From the NCBI RefSeq assembly GCF_026745355.1, contig NC_079206.1, positions 5,663,044 to 5,727,043 on the forward strand: a DNA stretch of 64,000 nt, read 5' to 3'. Of this stretch, positions 10,777 to 23,530 are shown piece after piece. The notes beneath the pieces were generated by a model. That model was not told where the DNA came from and made no database searches. It worked only from the letters and a program-made list of their open reading frames with translations. Numbering within the stretch: position 1 is the stretch's first letter; each line of letters starts with the position of its first letter. A program made the translations under genes and the position numbers. The DNA is from Beta vulgaris subsp. vulgaris. Taxonomy: Eukaryota > Streptophyta > Magnoliopsida > Caryophyllales > Amaranthaceae.

Positions 10777-12388
10777 CACGGTCTGATAACATCATTAGAC
10801 CATACAGCTTGTACAGATGTATGGCATTTCTAAGCTAGTTATCGATTACAGCTCCTTACCAATGGATAGTTGTACTACAGCCATCATGATTTACTCGTTA
10901 CATTATTAGTTCAAATTATGCTACTATATTGATAATTAATTAATTATTATAGGAAGAAAAGAAGTCTTCCCAAGAAATCTAGATGTTTCAAGGAATTATA
11001 ACAATCATTATATAATACTTCATAAGATTACTCCCATCCCAAATTTATTGGATGTTTACGAAGGCGACTTGTATAAAGGGGCTAATTGCCTAATTGTCAC
11101 TGCGGTGTTATGTGCTTAGCTATTACTCCAAATTTTCCTCTCGTTTTTTTTTACTTAGTTTATTTTACTTTATAAGGTCTAATTTTGACAATCTAATATA
11201 TAAATTCTATTAGCTATTTAAGACCATCTAATGATTTTAAAGCTAACAAGTCAACTTTCCATGGTTGACTTACTCTTTCCCTCCTTTTCCACATAATGTC
11301 ACCACCCGTTTTGTCATTTACGTCGATGTCTCTTTCGTCCAATTTACTACGTTTTATTTTGAGAAATCAAGTGTGGTAACTGATAACTCTTTATCTTCTT
11401 CCTTCGAATCTTCATCTTTTCTCTCTTCTATCTCCTATGTCACTGATTCATCAAATTTCTTTGAACTATGTAAGACCATTCACTCCAACTTTGTTCTAGA
11501 ATCTTGTTCTAGTTTCATAAAAAGAGAAAATCGAAGGTACATGAAGTTAAAAGAAAAGGCAAAAAGGCATAAAAGTGAAGTGATCTGGTTAAATCCACGT
11601 TAATTGAATTTATATACAGTGAATGAATTAGCTTGTATTTGTTTAATTGAACAAGAAAAATGAAGAAGAATTAGAGGGAAATAGGTAAGGGCATCCCTAA
11701 AAGTTGACTTGTGAACGGAAAATTATAAGTTGGTTGTAAGTTTTCAACAAAAAGTACCCATTCTATTATTACATACAAATATTTTTTATTAAGTTATTTC
11801 CTACAGAAAATCTACTTTATTTGATTTTATCTGACAAAATACTCTAAGAATTATGATGATAAAATTCAAACTTCAATGAATATCAGCCTATGCTTACTTT
11901 CATATTACTCTAAGGTGGTTTATTAACCATAATAAAGATGGTTTACTATAAGCTCGATAAAGAAAATAATCATATATATACCATAATATTAAGCATAATA
12001 TGTTATCTAGCTCGATAAAAGTATCTCATCTCTTAAGATCTGATTTTAACAAAAAAAACAAATGATAAATAAGTTCAAATACGTTAAAATAAGTTGAATG
12101 TCGAATGAGACATTTTAGAGTTTGATTAAACACCTTACTAATAATAGTTCTACAAAGTTAAGAAGAGCGCCGTCATTAACCGATTTTTCCTCTCTTTTCC
12201 TCTTACTCAATTCTAGAACTCGAACTACTACTCCAGAAGCAGCAGAACTTTATAGTTATAGCTTTATTCAATCTTATTTCCCGCAATAAAAAAACCCTCT
12301 ACTACAACTTCAATCACCAAGAACCCTAGAAAATTTCCTCTTTCAATTTGTCATTCAATTTCTCAAATCCAAAAACACAATAATCAAA
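10777..12388. other. Intergenic region between CCS and ZPR1
   Basis: The first few hundred bases are the likely CCS 3' UTR. The rest is AT-rich with no recognised gene. A fragment near 11029 starts ACTCCCATCCCAAATTTATT and resembles one end of a Stowaway MITE, but no partner end was found. Bases 12180-12388 carry pyrimidine-rich sequence (TCCTCTCTTTTCCTCTTACT) and should be the promoter and 5' UTR of ZPR1. Confidence 0.5.
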
Positions 12389-15300
12389 ATGGAGAGCAAT
12401 AAGGACCAAATTGTCGACGTTGGATCAGTAGTCGAAGCTGTTTCTGCCGACGACAACGATGTTCCCATTTACGAAGTCGAGAGCCTCTGTATGAGTTGCG
12501 GCGAAAACGTATGTTTGTTTCATGCTAATTTTGTATAATTCATTGTATTAATTTTTGATTTCATTGATTAATGAATGATTTTTTTTTCTTTTATAGGGTA
12601 CTACAAGATTAATGCTTACTCAAATTCCTAACTTTAGAAAGGTTTGTATTTTAATTCTATTATCTAATTGTTTTTTTAACGTTCTTGATTAATTTATGCA
12701 ATATTTGTTGTTTCGAGCTGAGGTTAGTTGTGTTTTGGACAATTTAGAGATTTATTGTGCTTTTTGGTATTGATTGTGAGTTAATGAATTCAAGCTTTGA
12801 TTTGTTTTTATTTATGTATTGTAGATTTTGCTGTCGGCTTTCGATTGCCCACATTGTGGCGAGAGGTAAATTGACTTTGTTATGTGATTCTTGTATGGTT
12901 TAACTATGTAGTACGTATTAAGAGAAAACGAAATCATTTGAGATTATGTATGCACTTTTATTTTGAAATAGCTTATTCAAATGCATGTGTGAATGAACAA
13001 TTGTTTGAACTGAATGTGATTGTTGGAAGCATTTTTGGTTATTTTTAGTGGAACATTTGTGCACATTTTGGGAGTAATTTTTGAATAAAGGGCCAATTTT
13101 ATATGGAATAAGAGTTATGGGAGACTCTATTTACATAGGAATAAGGAGGGGTCACAGTCATGCGTGACTCTATTTATATAGGAATAAGAGTTATGGGAGT
13201 CGTTTATTAAAAAGAAAAAACCTTTTTGGTAGGAGTAAATTGTTGAAATATAATGTAAAAAATCGTGATCTTGCTTGCTAACCTCCATGGCAGGAACAAT
13301 GAGGTTCAGTTTGCGGGTGAGCTACAGCCACGAGGATGTTGTTATACTCTAAAGTTCCCTGGCGGAGACGTGAAGGTCTATCTTCGACATATGTTATTAC
13401 TTGTCTTACAACAGGGTTGCTTACTTAGCTTCTCAAAGAACCATTTTTATGGAATATGTGTTTTATATTTTGTTTATATGCTTCATCAGTTGGTCTCACA
13501 GTTATTGCTTGCAGATGCTCAATCGACAAGTCGTAAAATCTGAATCTGCAACCATAAAGGTATTTACTTTTTGGCTTTATATGACTTTTTCAAACTGCAG
13601 CTCAAGCCTTGTTACTGCTTAGCAGATTCTTTACTGTTCTTTAGCTTGCATCCTTTCCTTTTATAGATATCTTTTACCTTATTTTTACATCATTATATGT
13701 TTGTATTGTCAAATTTTTGTTAACTTGAGACTTGGTGGCTATCCTCATTTTGACTGCATTTCTGTTTTGACCAATTCTTATGACTTGTTTCCCTATAAGT
13801 TATGAGCAATTACTATGGATATCTAATGCCTCTTTCTTTCCCTCCGGAAAAAAGAAAAGAAAAGAAAAGATAATTGATCATGCTTTAAAAATATTCTCTG
13901 CCTCTTGTTAAATTGCAATGGAAGTATATTCTTTGAGGGCTTAGAGAAGCTAGCGAACATTTTAACAGGAGATGGAATGCTTCCTAATGGAGTTTTCATT
14001 AGGGCCCCTTTACATTTCTTAGAGGTAGTGGGACCATCTACCCCTAAAAAGTAGCTGGCTAGTTACATTTCTAGTTGCTGACTCCACACAGTTGACATGT
14101 TTCTGAAGTGAGCTATGATGCGTGCCTAATGCATGTTCACTAGCTAATTTCTTGGTGTTTTTTTCAGCCCAAGTTCTGTACTCCCTTGGTCCCTCATTGC
14201 TCTTTATACTTCCCATGTTCATCCGTCTCACATTACTCTTTACACTTCTATGTATGAACATGGCCCACTATTATTGCGTGTTTTCTACTTTACAAGCGTA
14301 GCCCACCACTCTCCCTCTCCTCCAAATTAAATAATACCCTATTAACTCCTATCACATGTGCCTTTTTTAGTAACATAACAGTTGATAACAGAATAACAAT
14401 TCATCATCTGAAACCACGTGTCTTGAGAAGTGTAAAAGGTATTGTGGTACTGAGAGAGTACGAGAGTATGTGGCTACCACTTTGGCCAGCTTCTTTGTAC
14501 AGTAGTACTGCCCGATTGTCCAACCTATGTGCCTTTGATTTGCTATCGTGCTTCCAAATTTTGAAAATTACAGCTGGTTCCACTCTTTGCTAACATGGGA
14601 TAAATGAATCTTGCAGATTCCTGAGCTAGATTTCGAAATTCCTCCAGAGGCTCAGCGTGGGAGCTTGTCAACCGTAAGTTGTGCTTTCTTCTTTGATATT
14701 ATGATATCTACTACTTGCCAGACTATACACATTCTTCTTGCCACTATGTGATTAGTGCTTTGAAAAGAAACTGTTAGAAATTCAAGTAATCAAGTGGCAT
14801 ACTATTTGTTAATGGAGGGCAAGGGAGGAGTGAAAGGGGGACTACTACATGGTCTGTTCTCTATGTTCGTTGACTTTATTGATTATTCAGCGCTGTAAGA
14901 TCTGTGATTTTGTTTCTGCATGCTATTGCTAAGAAACTTTGATTATGCCTAGGCCTTGTTCATATGTTTCCTTTGTTTTATAGTGTCAACCTGGAGATCG
15001 TTAGGTGCTTGTAATTTAAAGAAGTGATAAATTTCCTAGTCTTATCATGGATTCTGCAATCGCGGATGTGTTCTTGACAGATTGGTGTCATGATTCCCTT
15101 GTTTTAGTTTATATACTAGTCTTGCCATACCTTTGATCCCCGCTCCTAGCCTTTCTGTGCACCAATGTTTGCTTGTTTGTTTTAGGTAGAAGGGATACTA
15201 ACTCGAGCTGCAGATGGTTTGGCGGCACTTCAAGAAGAACGAAGGGTGTGTTTGCAGCTTTTTTCTTTAATCAAATTATTACAAGCATTTTTTTTGGAAG

Positions 15301-18300
15301 TTCTTCCTGATTTTTCTTTGTTTGTGTAGAAAGTAGACCCAAAAACTGCTGAAGCAATAGAGCAATTTCTTTTGAAATTGAGGGCTTGTGCGACCGCAAA
15401 TTCTTCCTTTACTTTTGTTCTGGTTGATCCTGCTGGCAATAGTTTTATTGAGAACCCGTAAGTGACTGATTCTTGATGCTTCCCCCCCTCGGCTCTCTCA
15501 ATAGTTATATTGGAACAAGAAAATGATTTTTAATTCCTCCTCTCAGTTCTACTTATTCCTTTAGGCCGTTGTGCTACCAATAGGCAGGCTGAATACTTTG
15601 TTTCTTCCTTTTTTTTGAATCCACGTCCTCCTCTCTTTGTCCTTAGATGTTTGGAGGGATTCTTTATCCCCTTTCTTCCACGTAACTCTGAACTCTGTAG
15701 GCTCTTTTCAATTTGCCAAATTATCTTCTATATGCTGGTAAGAACTTTACTTCATGCATCATGTTGTTTTTAGATTTGATATAAGCTATAATTTATTCAG
15801 GTATGCTCCATCTCTGGATCCAGCACTATCTATTAAGTTCTATGACCGAACTCCTGAACAGCAAGCTGCACTCGGCTATGTTGCTGACCCATCTCAGATA
15901 GGAGAGTCTGAGGAAGCAGTGGCAGGAGCAGAAAACCGTACAACTGATCCGGTCGTTGGGGAACCACATGGAACAGTTGGAGCAAGGGCTGGTCGACGAG
16001 CTATAGCACAAGCAAATACGGCTGAACTTGTTGAAGCTTTATGCCGGTATACTTCCCCAGAAGAGGTATTACCCTTCTCCCAATAGCACACACATCAAGG
16101 GAAAAAAGAAAGATGAAGCTGAAGAAGATAGGTTTTCTGATCTTAGCTCACCTTATGGTCTTCGACAGGTCATGACTTTCCCATCGACATGTGGAACTTG
16201 TGCAAGTAGATGCGAAACTAGAATGTTTGTTACCAGTATCCTTTTGCCTAAGTTATAGTATTTTTTTTATCTGTGCTTTATGGGCCTGCATAAAATATTT
16301 CCTTTCCTTGTACATGCCTCTTGTTTTCGGTATCTTGGAGAGGAACGTAGAAAGATTAACACATTCTCTAATAGATATAAGAAGAATGCGCATGATGTAA
16401 GCAAAATATGAAGGAAAAAATATATAGCTACCATATTTACTAATTACAATTAGTAAATCAGATCAAAAGCTTCGCTCAGTGTGATCTTTACTTGTTGCCC
16501 TTTACAAAAGACAGACATCCCATACTTTAAAGAAGTAATTGTTATGGCATCAACTTGTGATTCTTGCGGTTACCGTAATTCTGAGGTTTGTCTTTTCGAT
16601 TGAACTATTATTTCTAAGTTTCTTTTATGTAGGTAGTCGTTTCAATTTTAAGCTTTTTCAGAAGCCCTTTGATTATAATATCATTGCAGTTGAAGCCTGG
16701 AGGCGGTACTTCTGACAAAGCCAAGCGGATCACAGTTTCCGTAGAGAATGTCAAAGATCTGAACCGTGATGTGATTAAGGTCTGTTTCCGTCTTTCATGT
16801 AGATACAGTGCAAACTCTAGTATATGGGTTCATCTAGTTGATTACATGTATGAAAATTAACTGTTACTTTTTTAAAGGAAGAATCATAGGAGAATTTACT
16901 AATGTCAGCTTGTATTACTTCTGGTATCAGTCTATATATAAATGAATTTAAGTCTAGATAGAAGGTATCACACTCTCGAAACAGTTGGATATGGTGCTTT
17001 TCCATGGGTGACTAGAATTTAAGTGTACGAGAATTTGTATAGTCTAATATCTTGATGATGAGATTAGTGATTATGTCTAATTTTAGTGATGAACTCAATC
17101 CTTGTATCTCGTGTAGGCTATCCAACAAATGTGGATGAATGTATAGAAATGAGTTCATGTAGTATGGTTGTTGTATCCTTGATTTTTTATTTCTCCCTTC
17201 GTTTCATGACAACCTTCATATTCGACCTTTTGTTAATGGTAAGTATAACTAATGCATTTGATCTCGTCAGGAGGATGTTAGAATAAAGGAAATAGAGAAA
17301 GTTGATTGGTTTAATATTTACTTCCTCCATTTTTTAGTACTTGCAACATTTTCCATTTATGGAAGTTTCTACTTTCTATTATTTGCAATGTCTACATTTT
17401 TTGCATTATATTCTTTCTTTCTCTTTTCTAGCATATGATTTTTTTAATCTCTCTCCTGTGCTTGGTCCTTGTGCACATTTCAACGTTGCGAGTATTCAAA
17501 AATGGAAGTAGTTATTTACTACTAGAGGATAATTGAATGGGACGAACTAAAACATAAAGGAAGGCAATCAGTTTACATCACAGTGATTATAACCTGTTTT
17601 TTTTGGAATTTCTTGAGAACCCTGAATTTTTTAAACAATGTAGATGATAGCAGCCTGGTTGTATCTTAGTAAAAATGTATGTATACCAGAGACTGTTTCT
17701 TAAAGGCTCCATGCATGTAGTTATGGTGATGAAGGTGACTAGTGTCTAAAAAAAGCCAACAGTACTACGGAGCTGTAAAAAAAAGGAAACTTAAAGAGTT
17801 TTATGTGGACAGAAAGTCAAGATCAGGGTGAGAAGTGAGAACGAGTTAGAGTTATACCTGTGTGAACTACAATGCACATCTACCTCTCTTAATGCCAGAT
17901 CATAGTGTACATCCGGTTATCAATGTGATTCATTATTCATGCTTTCATCATGCCAGATCATAAATTACATTTAGCTTTCCTTTATGATATACGCATTTGG
18001 TTTTGGGCTTCAGGTTTTAGTTTGTTTCATTAGAATACCCTTTGTCTTGTTAGGTATACAGCTACCTTTTCCCATGCTAATTGTTAAGAGTTGGAAATAA
18101 GCTGTTTTTTATCATTTTTATTTTTCTCAATTTTATCCTGTTGATTGCAGTACTTAAGTTTTTTTTTTGGTCTTCCCTCTTTGTACCTAAAGCTCCGTGC
18201 TCAACTACATACTCATATGCTTCGAAGCTCAATAACTACTTTGCCTTTCTGGATCTTTATCCTCTTATTCTATGAGCATCTGAACTAACTTTTCCAATCA

Positions 18301-20921
18301 TTGACTTGCCAACAGTCGGATAGTGCTAGTGTTAAGATCCCAGAAGTTGATTTGGAGCTTGCTAGCGGCACTTTGGGAGGCATGGTCACAACTATTGAAG
18401 GTTTGGTGACTAAAATTTGTGAAAGTGAGTATTCTTCTATTGTCAATGCTGGCTTTGATTGCAATTTTCTGCACCATCTGTATATAGCAATGCTAGTCTA
18501 GACACCGCAGGAGTGCCTTATTATGTTCTAAATTGTCGCTGGTGCATTGCACTTGTTGTGTTAAAGCCTTCGCTTGATCCTTGATTGTTTTAGAGTTGAG
18601 ACTGTAGTTAGTTATAACACACTTCGGCATGTGGATCCTCCAACTCGACAATGACTTTGCATTGCATCATAGAATCACTTGACTTGGCAATAGCTTTGTT
18701 TTGTTTACTTACCTTTCTAAAGAAGGATAAAGAAAGTCATCAATTCTTGAACTCATGACCTCTCAATCCATATGTAGTGTTTCTAGCCACTAATCCACTT
18801 GTGAAATGATTAATGATAACCTTGAATGTAAATCAATATTAATAAGTAGTCTAAAATCCAATCTACATAATTGTTTGACCAAATGTCTCTCACCGTAGAT
18901 GATATAGTATGAAGTAATTATAGTAAGTTACAAGTTACATTTTGAGAAATGCATGCGTTGGACAGGATGAGAATCTGGTTATCTACGTGTAGGATGGCAA
19001 TGGGTCGGACTTGGACCAAAATTATGCATAATCCAATACTGATTTGCCGGAAATCGGATTTTGAATTCCATTCCTACTCCGAAAATCGGGATGTAGTCCG
19101 AGTGTCCGACTTAAAATCCTAACATTCGGACTTGTGTCTCTACTTTTCATAGAACTCCTCACTTTCTCTATGTAGCATCTAAATTGAAACCGAAGAAGTA
19201 TGACTTAGGAGCACTGACTTCATTATACGACATATTAATATATTAGTAGTAGCTTAGTGCTTGATTGTCTTCGTTTTTCTGTGTTATCTGTTTTGGGTTT
19301 TTTCATGTTTATTCGTTCCATATAATCTGCTTTTACTTTCAGTTTACCTAGTTGTGCCGCAACTTATACTTAATTTCTCGTATATGTGGTGTGTATTCAA
19401 TTAGTTTAGCGTGCCTGTCAATGGTATTCTTGTGCAGGTTTGGAGAGTGTTCATGGATATAGCTTTGGGGACAGCCTTGATGAGGGCAGAAAAGGAAAAT
19501 GGCTAGATTTCAATACAAGACTGAACAAGGTATGAGACATACAAGTTATGAGTATTTTAAATAACTCTAAAGCAAATGCTATCCACGCCACTAAATGATG
19601 ATGACTTTGTGCAATATTATTTGTACTTCTTTTCTTTTACCTGAGTACTGTTTTTACTTTATTCAGTCTGTATTGGCCTTTTGCAGCTCTTGAGCCTGGA
19701 AGAACCCTGGACTTTGATCATTGATGATGCACTGGCCAACTCATTTGTTGCACCAGTTACTGATGATATCAAGAATGACAGCCAGCTAACATGTGAGTTC
19801 AGTGTACTCTTTCCTAATGGTATCATGACCAGTGCATAAATTAACGCACCTGAGGTGTGCCTAGGTGCCGAATCCCAAGTTGATACGGGTCAAACACTTT
19901 TATTAGGCCATTCGAAGCTTAATTAAAGAGGTGCAAAAAGGTGCACCAAAGCCACACATCAATGCTTATTACACTTCTACTAAAAAGTTTGACAGCTGTG
20001 CCTCACTTCAACGAGACATGCGTCTCACACTTCACGCCTACGCTTCACTCCTAACCCCTAGACTCTAGAACCGCTATTGCCTCGTGTGCTCGGAACTTTT
20101 TCAAGCACTGACCAGGACAGTTTGATGCTTTCGGATCTAAATAAATATATAGAGTAGGTCCTACACTTTTATTACAGGAAAGTGAAACTGTGATTGTATG
20201 ACATGTTTCTGCTTTATTTTCTATACCCTCCCCTTTCTCGGGGGGAATGTACATGTCTATGTTTGCTTCTATGTATCCTAGCTGAAAGCAGTTGTGTTAT
20301 TTTATAGGACATTCTTATTCCTTCAACAAGGCTGCTACAGAATAATGAACTGGAGAAAAAAATATGTGGAGCTTGTCTGTCTGTTACTATCTCATTACGT
20401 CGTTTCTGCTTTGCTTGATGTCTTGCCCATTGGTCAATCTGTTTTGTAACAGAGGAGTTAGGTTATGTGCCTACTGTCCTCCACAAGTATAGGATCTATG
20501 TCCGGTGATTGTATTTGACCTGGACTGGTAAAAGAAAAGGGGGGGGGGGGGGGGTGTGCAAAACTTGAAACTTTTTAGAGATACAAGCTGTTGTGATATG
20601 TGAAGTCTGAAGTCTCTCTCCTGCCCTCCCTTTTTGCCTCTCATTTTTCAGCTAGACAAGACATTAGATCTTTGAAATTTCTATTTCCAGTATTTTTTGT
20701 GGTTCCTTTTTTTATTTGGAGGGAGGGCATACAATTTCTCCAACAAGAGCTATAAGGCCTTGGAATCTGAGTGTACGTTTCTTGATTTTACCCTATAACT
20801 CAAGATTTTACCTATTTTTGCAGCTGAGGAATATGAAAGAACCTGGGAGCAGAATGAGGAATTCGGCCTTAATGATATGGATACTTCTTCAGCAGATGCT
20901 GCGTACAATACAACTAATTGA
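12389..20921 (+). CDS. ZPR1: ZPR1-family zinc-finger protein
   Basis: Sixteen exons: 12389-12508, 12597-12641, 12825-12865, 13294-13375, 13515-13559, 14617-14673, 15186-15245, 15330-15457, 15801-16065, 16169-16235, 16515-16585, 16690-16779, 18316-18424, 19438-19529, 19687-19792, 20824-20921. The sum is 1,476 nt, 491 residues, the usual plant ZPR1 size. The protein has two ZPR1 modules, each with a four-cysteine zinc finger followed by an A/B domain. Finger one has Cys34, Cys37, Cys63 and Cys66 (CMSCGEN ... CPHCGE); finger two has Cys289, Cys292, Cys318 and Cys321 (CGTC ... CDSCGY). The PGGDVKMLNRQVVKSESATI and KRITVSVENVKDLNRDVIKS segments are the matching post-finger parts. Known ZPR1 proteins bind eEF1A and shuttle between cytoplasm and nucleus in growing cells. 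All splice phases fit and no damage is seen. Introns carry two MITEs and other repeats. Confidence 0.95.
14181..14458. mobile_element. Stowaway-like MITE in a ZPR1 intron
   Basis: A 278-bp element between TA dinucleotides (14179-14180 and 14459-14460). The left end is CTCCCTTGGTCCCTCATTGC and the reverse complement of the right end is CTCTCTCAGTACCACAATAC, both followed by a shared TTTAYACTTC block. CTCCCT-type ends with TA duplication are characteristic of Stowaway. It lies in the intron between ZPR1 exons 5 and 6. Confidence 0.7.
17321..17508. mobile_element. Stowaway-like MITE in a ZPR1 intron
   Basis: A 188-bp element between TA dinucleotides. The left end is CTTCCTCCATTTTTTAGTAC and the reverse complement of the right end is CTTCCATTTTTGAATACTCG, both leading into YTTGCAAC-like sequence. 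It lies in the intron between ZPR1 exons 12 and 13. Confidence 0.6.
18985..19150. mobile_element. Possible hAT-type MITE fragment
   Basis: The stretch starting TAGGATGGCAATGGGTCGGA has the look of the end of plant hAT-type non-autonomous elements (TAGGGNTGGCAANGGG). It is followed by repeated TCCGA/TCGGA words. No opposite end or 8-bp duplication was identified, so only one end is supported. Confidence 0.3.
19840..20110. repeat. Degenerate interspersed repeat in the last ZPR1 introns
   Basis: Sequence such as CACCTGAGGTGTGCCTAGGTG with later GTGCCTCACTTCAACGAGAC and CGCCTACGCTTCACTCC resembles a widespread plant dispersed repeat built from AGGCGC/GCGCCT words. Its class is not known to me, and no ends were found. 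Confidence 0.3.
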
Positions 20922-21504
20922 ATATACAAGTGCCTGATACCTGTTCCCTCAAATTTTTCCTATTCTTTTAGTGAGGAAATGAATTTTGTAACCTAGGTTC
21001 TGTAACATTTTGGTTTTGTTTTTATTTCTCTTTTTCTTTTGTGTAATATCTGTTTTAACTTAATGATATTGTGAGACCTGTTATAGCAGGAGAGCGTTTA
21101 CTGTTTTTTCTTTGTTATATTGATCGATATCTTGAGAATTATGCTGTCAGTTTTGTATCAAAATGTATGATAATGTGTTTTGATGATTTGCAAAACCTAC
21201 AAAATAGGGAGATGTCTAATAGGGGAAGAAAAAGGTGATCAAGTTTTGTTAAGTTCTAGTTTAAAAGATAGTCCAACTGAATTTGGTCATTTAGATTATT
21301 CGAAGATCACTCTCGAATACATAAGATTGTTCATACTTTCATAGTGTTAATATAGTATGTTTTCAGGGCACAACTGTTACCTGCACAGAATATCAATTAC
21401 TACCAAGACACACCATCAAGACACCTATCTTCTTTATGCTATTTTCTCGACATTTTTGGAGATGCAATAGAATCAGTTAGTTAATCACTATGTATATCCT
21501 CATT
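20922..21504. other. ZPR1 3' region up to the retrotransposon
   Basis: This is the probable 3' UTR and downstream flank of ZPR1. It contains AT-rich sequence and no ORF worth reporting. It ends with the 5-bp target site GATAC (21505-21509) of the Tat retrotransposon. Confidence 0.5.
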
Positions 21505-21509
21505 GATAC

Positions 21510-22068
21510 TGTTGGGCCCACGTTTCACACTTTGGCGTTGCATGGCAGTATGTTCGAAATACATGAAGGGTAAAGTTGGGCTGCTGAAATAAAAGGAGAC
21601 CAGTTCAAACGTATTAAAAAGTGGTTGAGAAGTTGAGATATAAGGGGGATTGCTGGTGACGTGGCACTGATATGATGGGGATGGTTCACTAGATCAGCTG
21701 AAAAAGATATTCTCAATATATATAAATGATGTAAACCTAGCATTCTCTCTCTCTAATTATATTCTCTCTCTAAGCCTCCTAAGAATATTCATTCTCTTTC
21801 TACTCTATTCTCTTGTAACGAAGATAAAAGTGGATCATTCCATCTAACATTGTAACAAAGCCATCGGCACATTAGTGGATTGGTGATCAGGAGTATCACC
21901 CGCGTTTTTCCCTTCCATTGGGTTTTCCGCGTCAACAATTCTTTGTTCCTTACATTCTATTTATTTTATGTCGTTTATTTCGTTTAGAATGTTGATTGTT
22001 AATTGTATATTGATCTAGTTGTTGGCACCTCAACCTTTTGCGTACTTGGTACGAAATCGGCATAAACA
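21510..22068 (+). repeat. 5' LTR of the Tat element
   Basis: It starts TGTTGGGCCCACG and ends GGCATAAACA. A TATA-box-like TATATATAAAT lies near 21715-21726, followed by CT-rich sequence (CTCTCTCTCTAATTATATTC) where transcription should begin. Compared with the 3' copy it carries mostly single-base losses. Confidence 0.95.
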
Positions 22069-22090
22069 ATTTGGCGCCCACCGTGGGGCC
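22069..22090 (+). other. Primer binding site of the Tat element
   Basis: Directly after the 5' LTR comes TTTGGCGCCCACCGTGGGG, the PBS style of Tat-group elements (complementary to a tRNA 3' end, ending in the usual TGG). The exact tRNA was not determined. Confidence 0.8.
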
Positions 22091-22172
22091 ACAGCAAGAT
22101 CTCTATACGTTTATTGGCAATCACATCTTTTCGTTTTATTTTTCCATACTCTTCCATCTTTTCGTGTTTTCA

Positions 22173-23530
22173 ATGGCAGGACAATGGGTCACCACCCAAG
22201 AGGTTATTGACGAGCTCAATCGCGTCAAGGCGGAGATGGCGACGCTGAAGGAAAGCTATGTCGCGTCGTGCATGGAGATCCAAAGCTTGAAGTCCGCCAA
22301 GAAGACGTCAAAGGGGCCTAAGCCTCGCAATGTCCGTGGCGTCTCCAGGATGCGGAACCTGGACGGCGAGGGGTTCGAGACCCCTATGAATAATGTTGAT
22401 CTCGAAGATGCTGACGATTCGGAAAAGGAAGATGCCGACGGCGGCGAGAATGACGGCGCTGATCCCTCAAAAGAGCCCGTCCAAGGCCGTCTCGACGATC
22501 CTATCCAACAGCGTCTCCAGCAACTAGAAGACATGATCGCCCGCATCCCTGGTGTCCCCAGGCCTATGGAAAAAGCTACTCCTAACAGTTATGCTGATTC
22601 TCCTTTTGCAGATCCCATCGCGTTGATCGAGGTGCCCAAGAGGATCTCTGTCCCATCCATGAAGCTGTATGACGGCACCACCGATCCTAATGATCATGTC
22701 GCACAATACAAGCAACGGATGATCACCATTTCGATCCCGAAAAATATGCGGGAAGCATGCATGTGCAAAGGCTTTGGCTCGACGCTGACCAGTCCAGCAC
22801 TACAGTGGTTCATTAATCTCGATAACGGGATTATTTCTTCTTTTGCTCAATTAGTCAATACTTTTAATATGCAATTTGCTAGCAGTCGCAAAATGGAAAA
22901 GCAAGCCAGCGACTTGCACAGAATTGTGCAAAAATCTGACGAGTCTCTCAAAGAGTTTGTGAACAGGTTTAACAGGGAAAAGGTGTCCATTCCAAATTGC
23001 GACGCCCGGACGGCCATGAAGCTTTCAGGCGTGGCTTAGATGAGGAGTCCGACCTCTACAAGGAGCTGACCAAATATCCCTGTCCGACGTTCGAGGATGC
23101 TCAAGCCAAGCCCGCGCAAATCAGGCTGGAGGAAGACATGCAGTCCAGAAAGGCTTATGCCAATGCGACAGCCGGAAAGCAGCTCCAACAAGCAACGTCT
23201 GGCGTCAAAAGCCTTACGAGCGCCCGCAGCAGGTTCATAGCGTCCGTCATGACGGGCCAGCAATGATTGGAAGAATGATCCGGCCTTCCCCCCAAGCTAA
23301 GCGAATATGGCTTCAACGTCACTATGGGAGGTATCATTAATACTTTACATTCTTTAGGTTCTGCTGTTAAATGGCCTTTCAGGAACGAGAAATCGACGGC
23401 CCATCGCGACAAATCTAAATGGTGCGAGTTTCATGGAGACCATGGGCATCACACCGACGAGCGTCGCTCTCTTGAGGCGAGAGGTGTCCCACCTGCTGAA
23501 GCAAGGATACCTTAAGGATCTGTTGACGGA
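22173..23530 (+). pseudogene. gag region of the Tat element, frameshifted
   Basis: The ATG at 22173 (MAGQWVTTQEVIDELNRVKAEM) is the likely start, since upstream sequence is leader and LTR. A predicted coiled-coil N-terminus is followed by an acidic linker. Next is the retrotransposon gag domain (KLYDGTTDPNDHVAQYKQRM, LQWFINLDNGIISSFAQLVNTF, SLKEFVNRFNREK), then the late region with a nucleocapsid-like WCEFHGDHGHHTDE. At least four frame changes occur: near 23019 (one base lost after GCCATG), between about 23200 and 23255, at the C run near 23289 and near 23459. The frame used by the protease resumes from about 23433. No single gag protein can be made from this copy as written. Confidence 0.85.

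Noticed and set aside
11265..11603. 112-codon ORF between CCS and ZPR1
   Set aside because: Composition is low-complexity Ser/Phe, with no recognised domain, no splice or promoter context, and it is not near either gene's frame.
16028..16400. ORFs reading out of ZPR1 exon 9 and through the intron around exon 10
   Set aside because: They depend on reading through the splice donor at 16066; the spliced frame gives the complete second zinc finger.
22038..22172. Starting gag upstream of 22173
   Set aside because: This open stretch has no ATG at its start and runs through the LTR end and the primer binding site, which is leader sequence.
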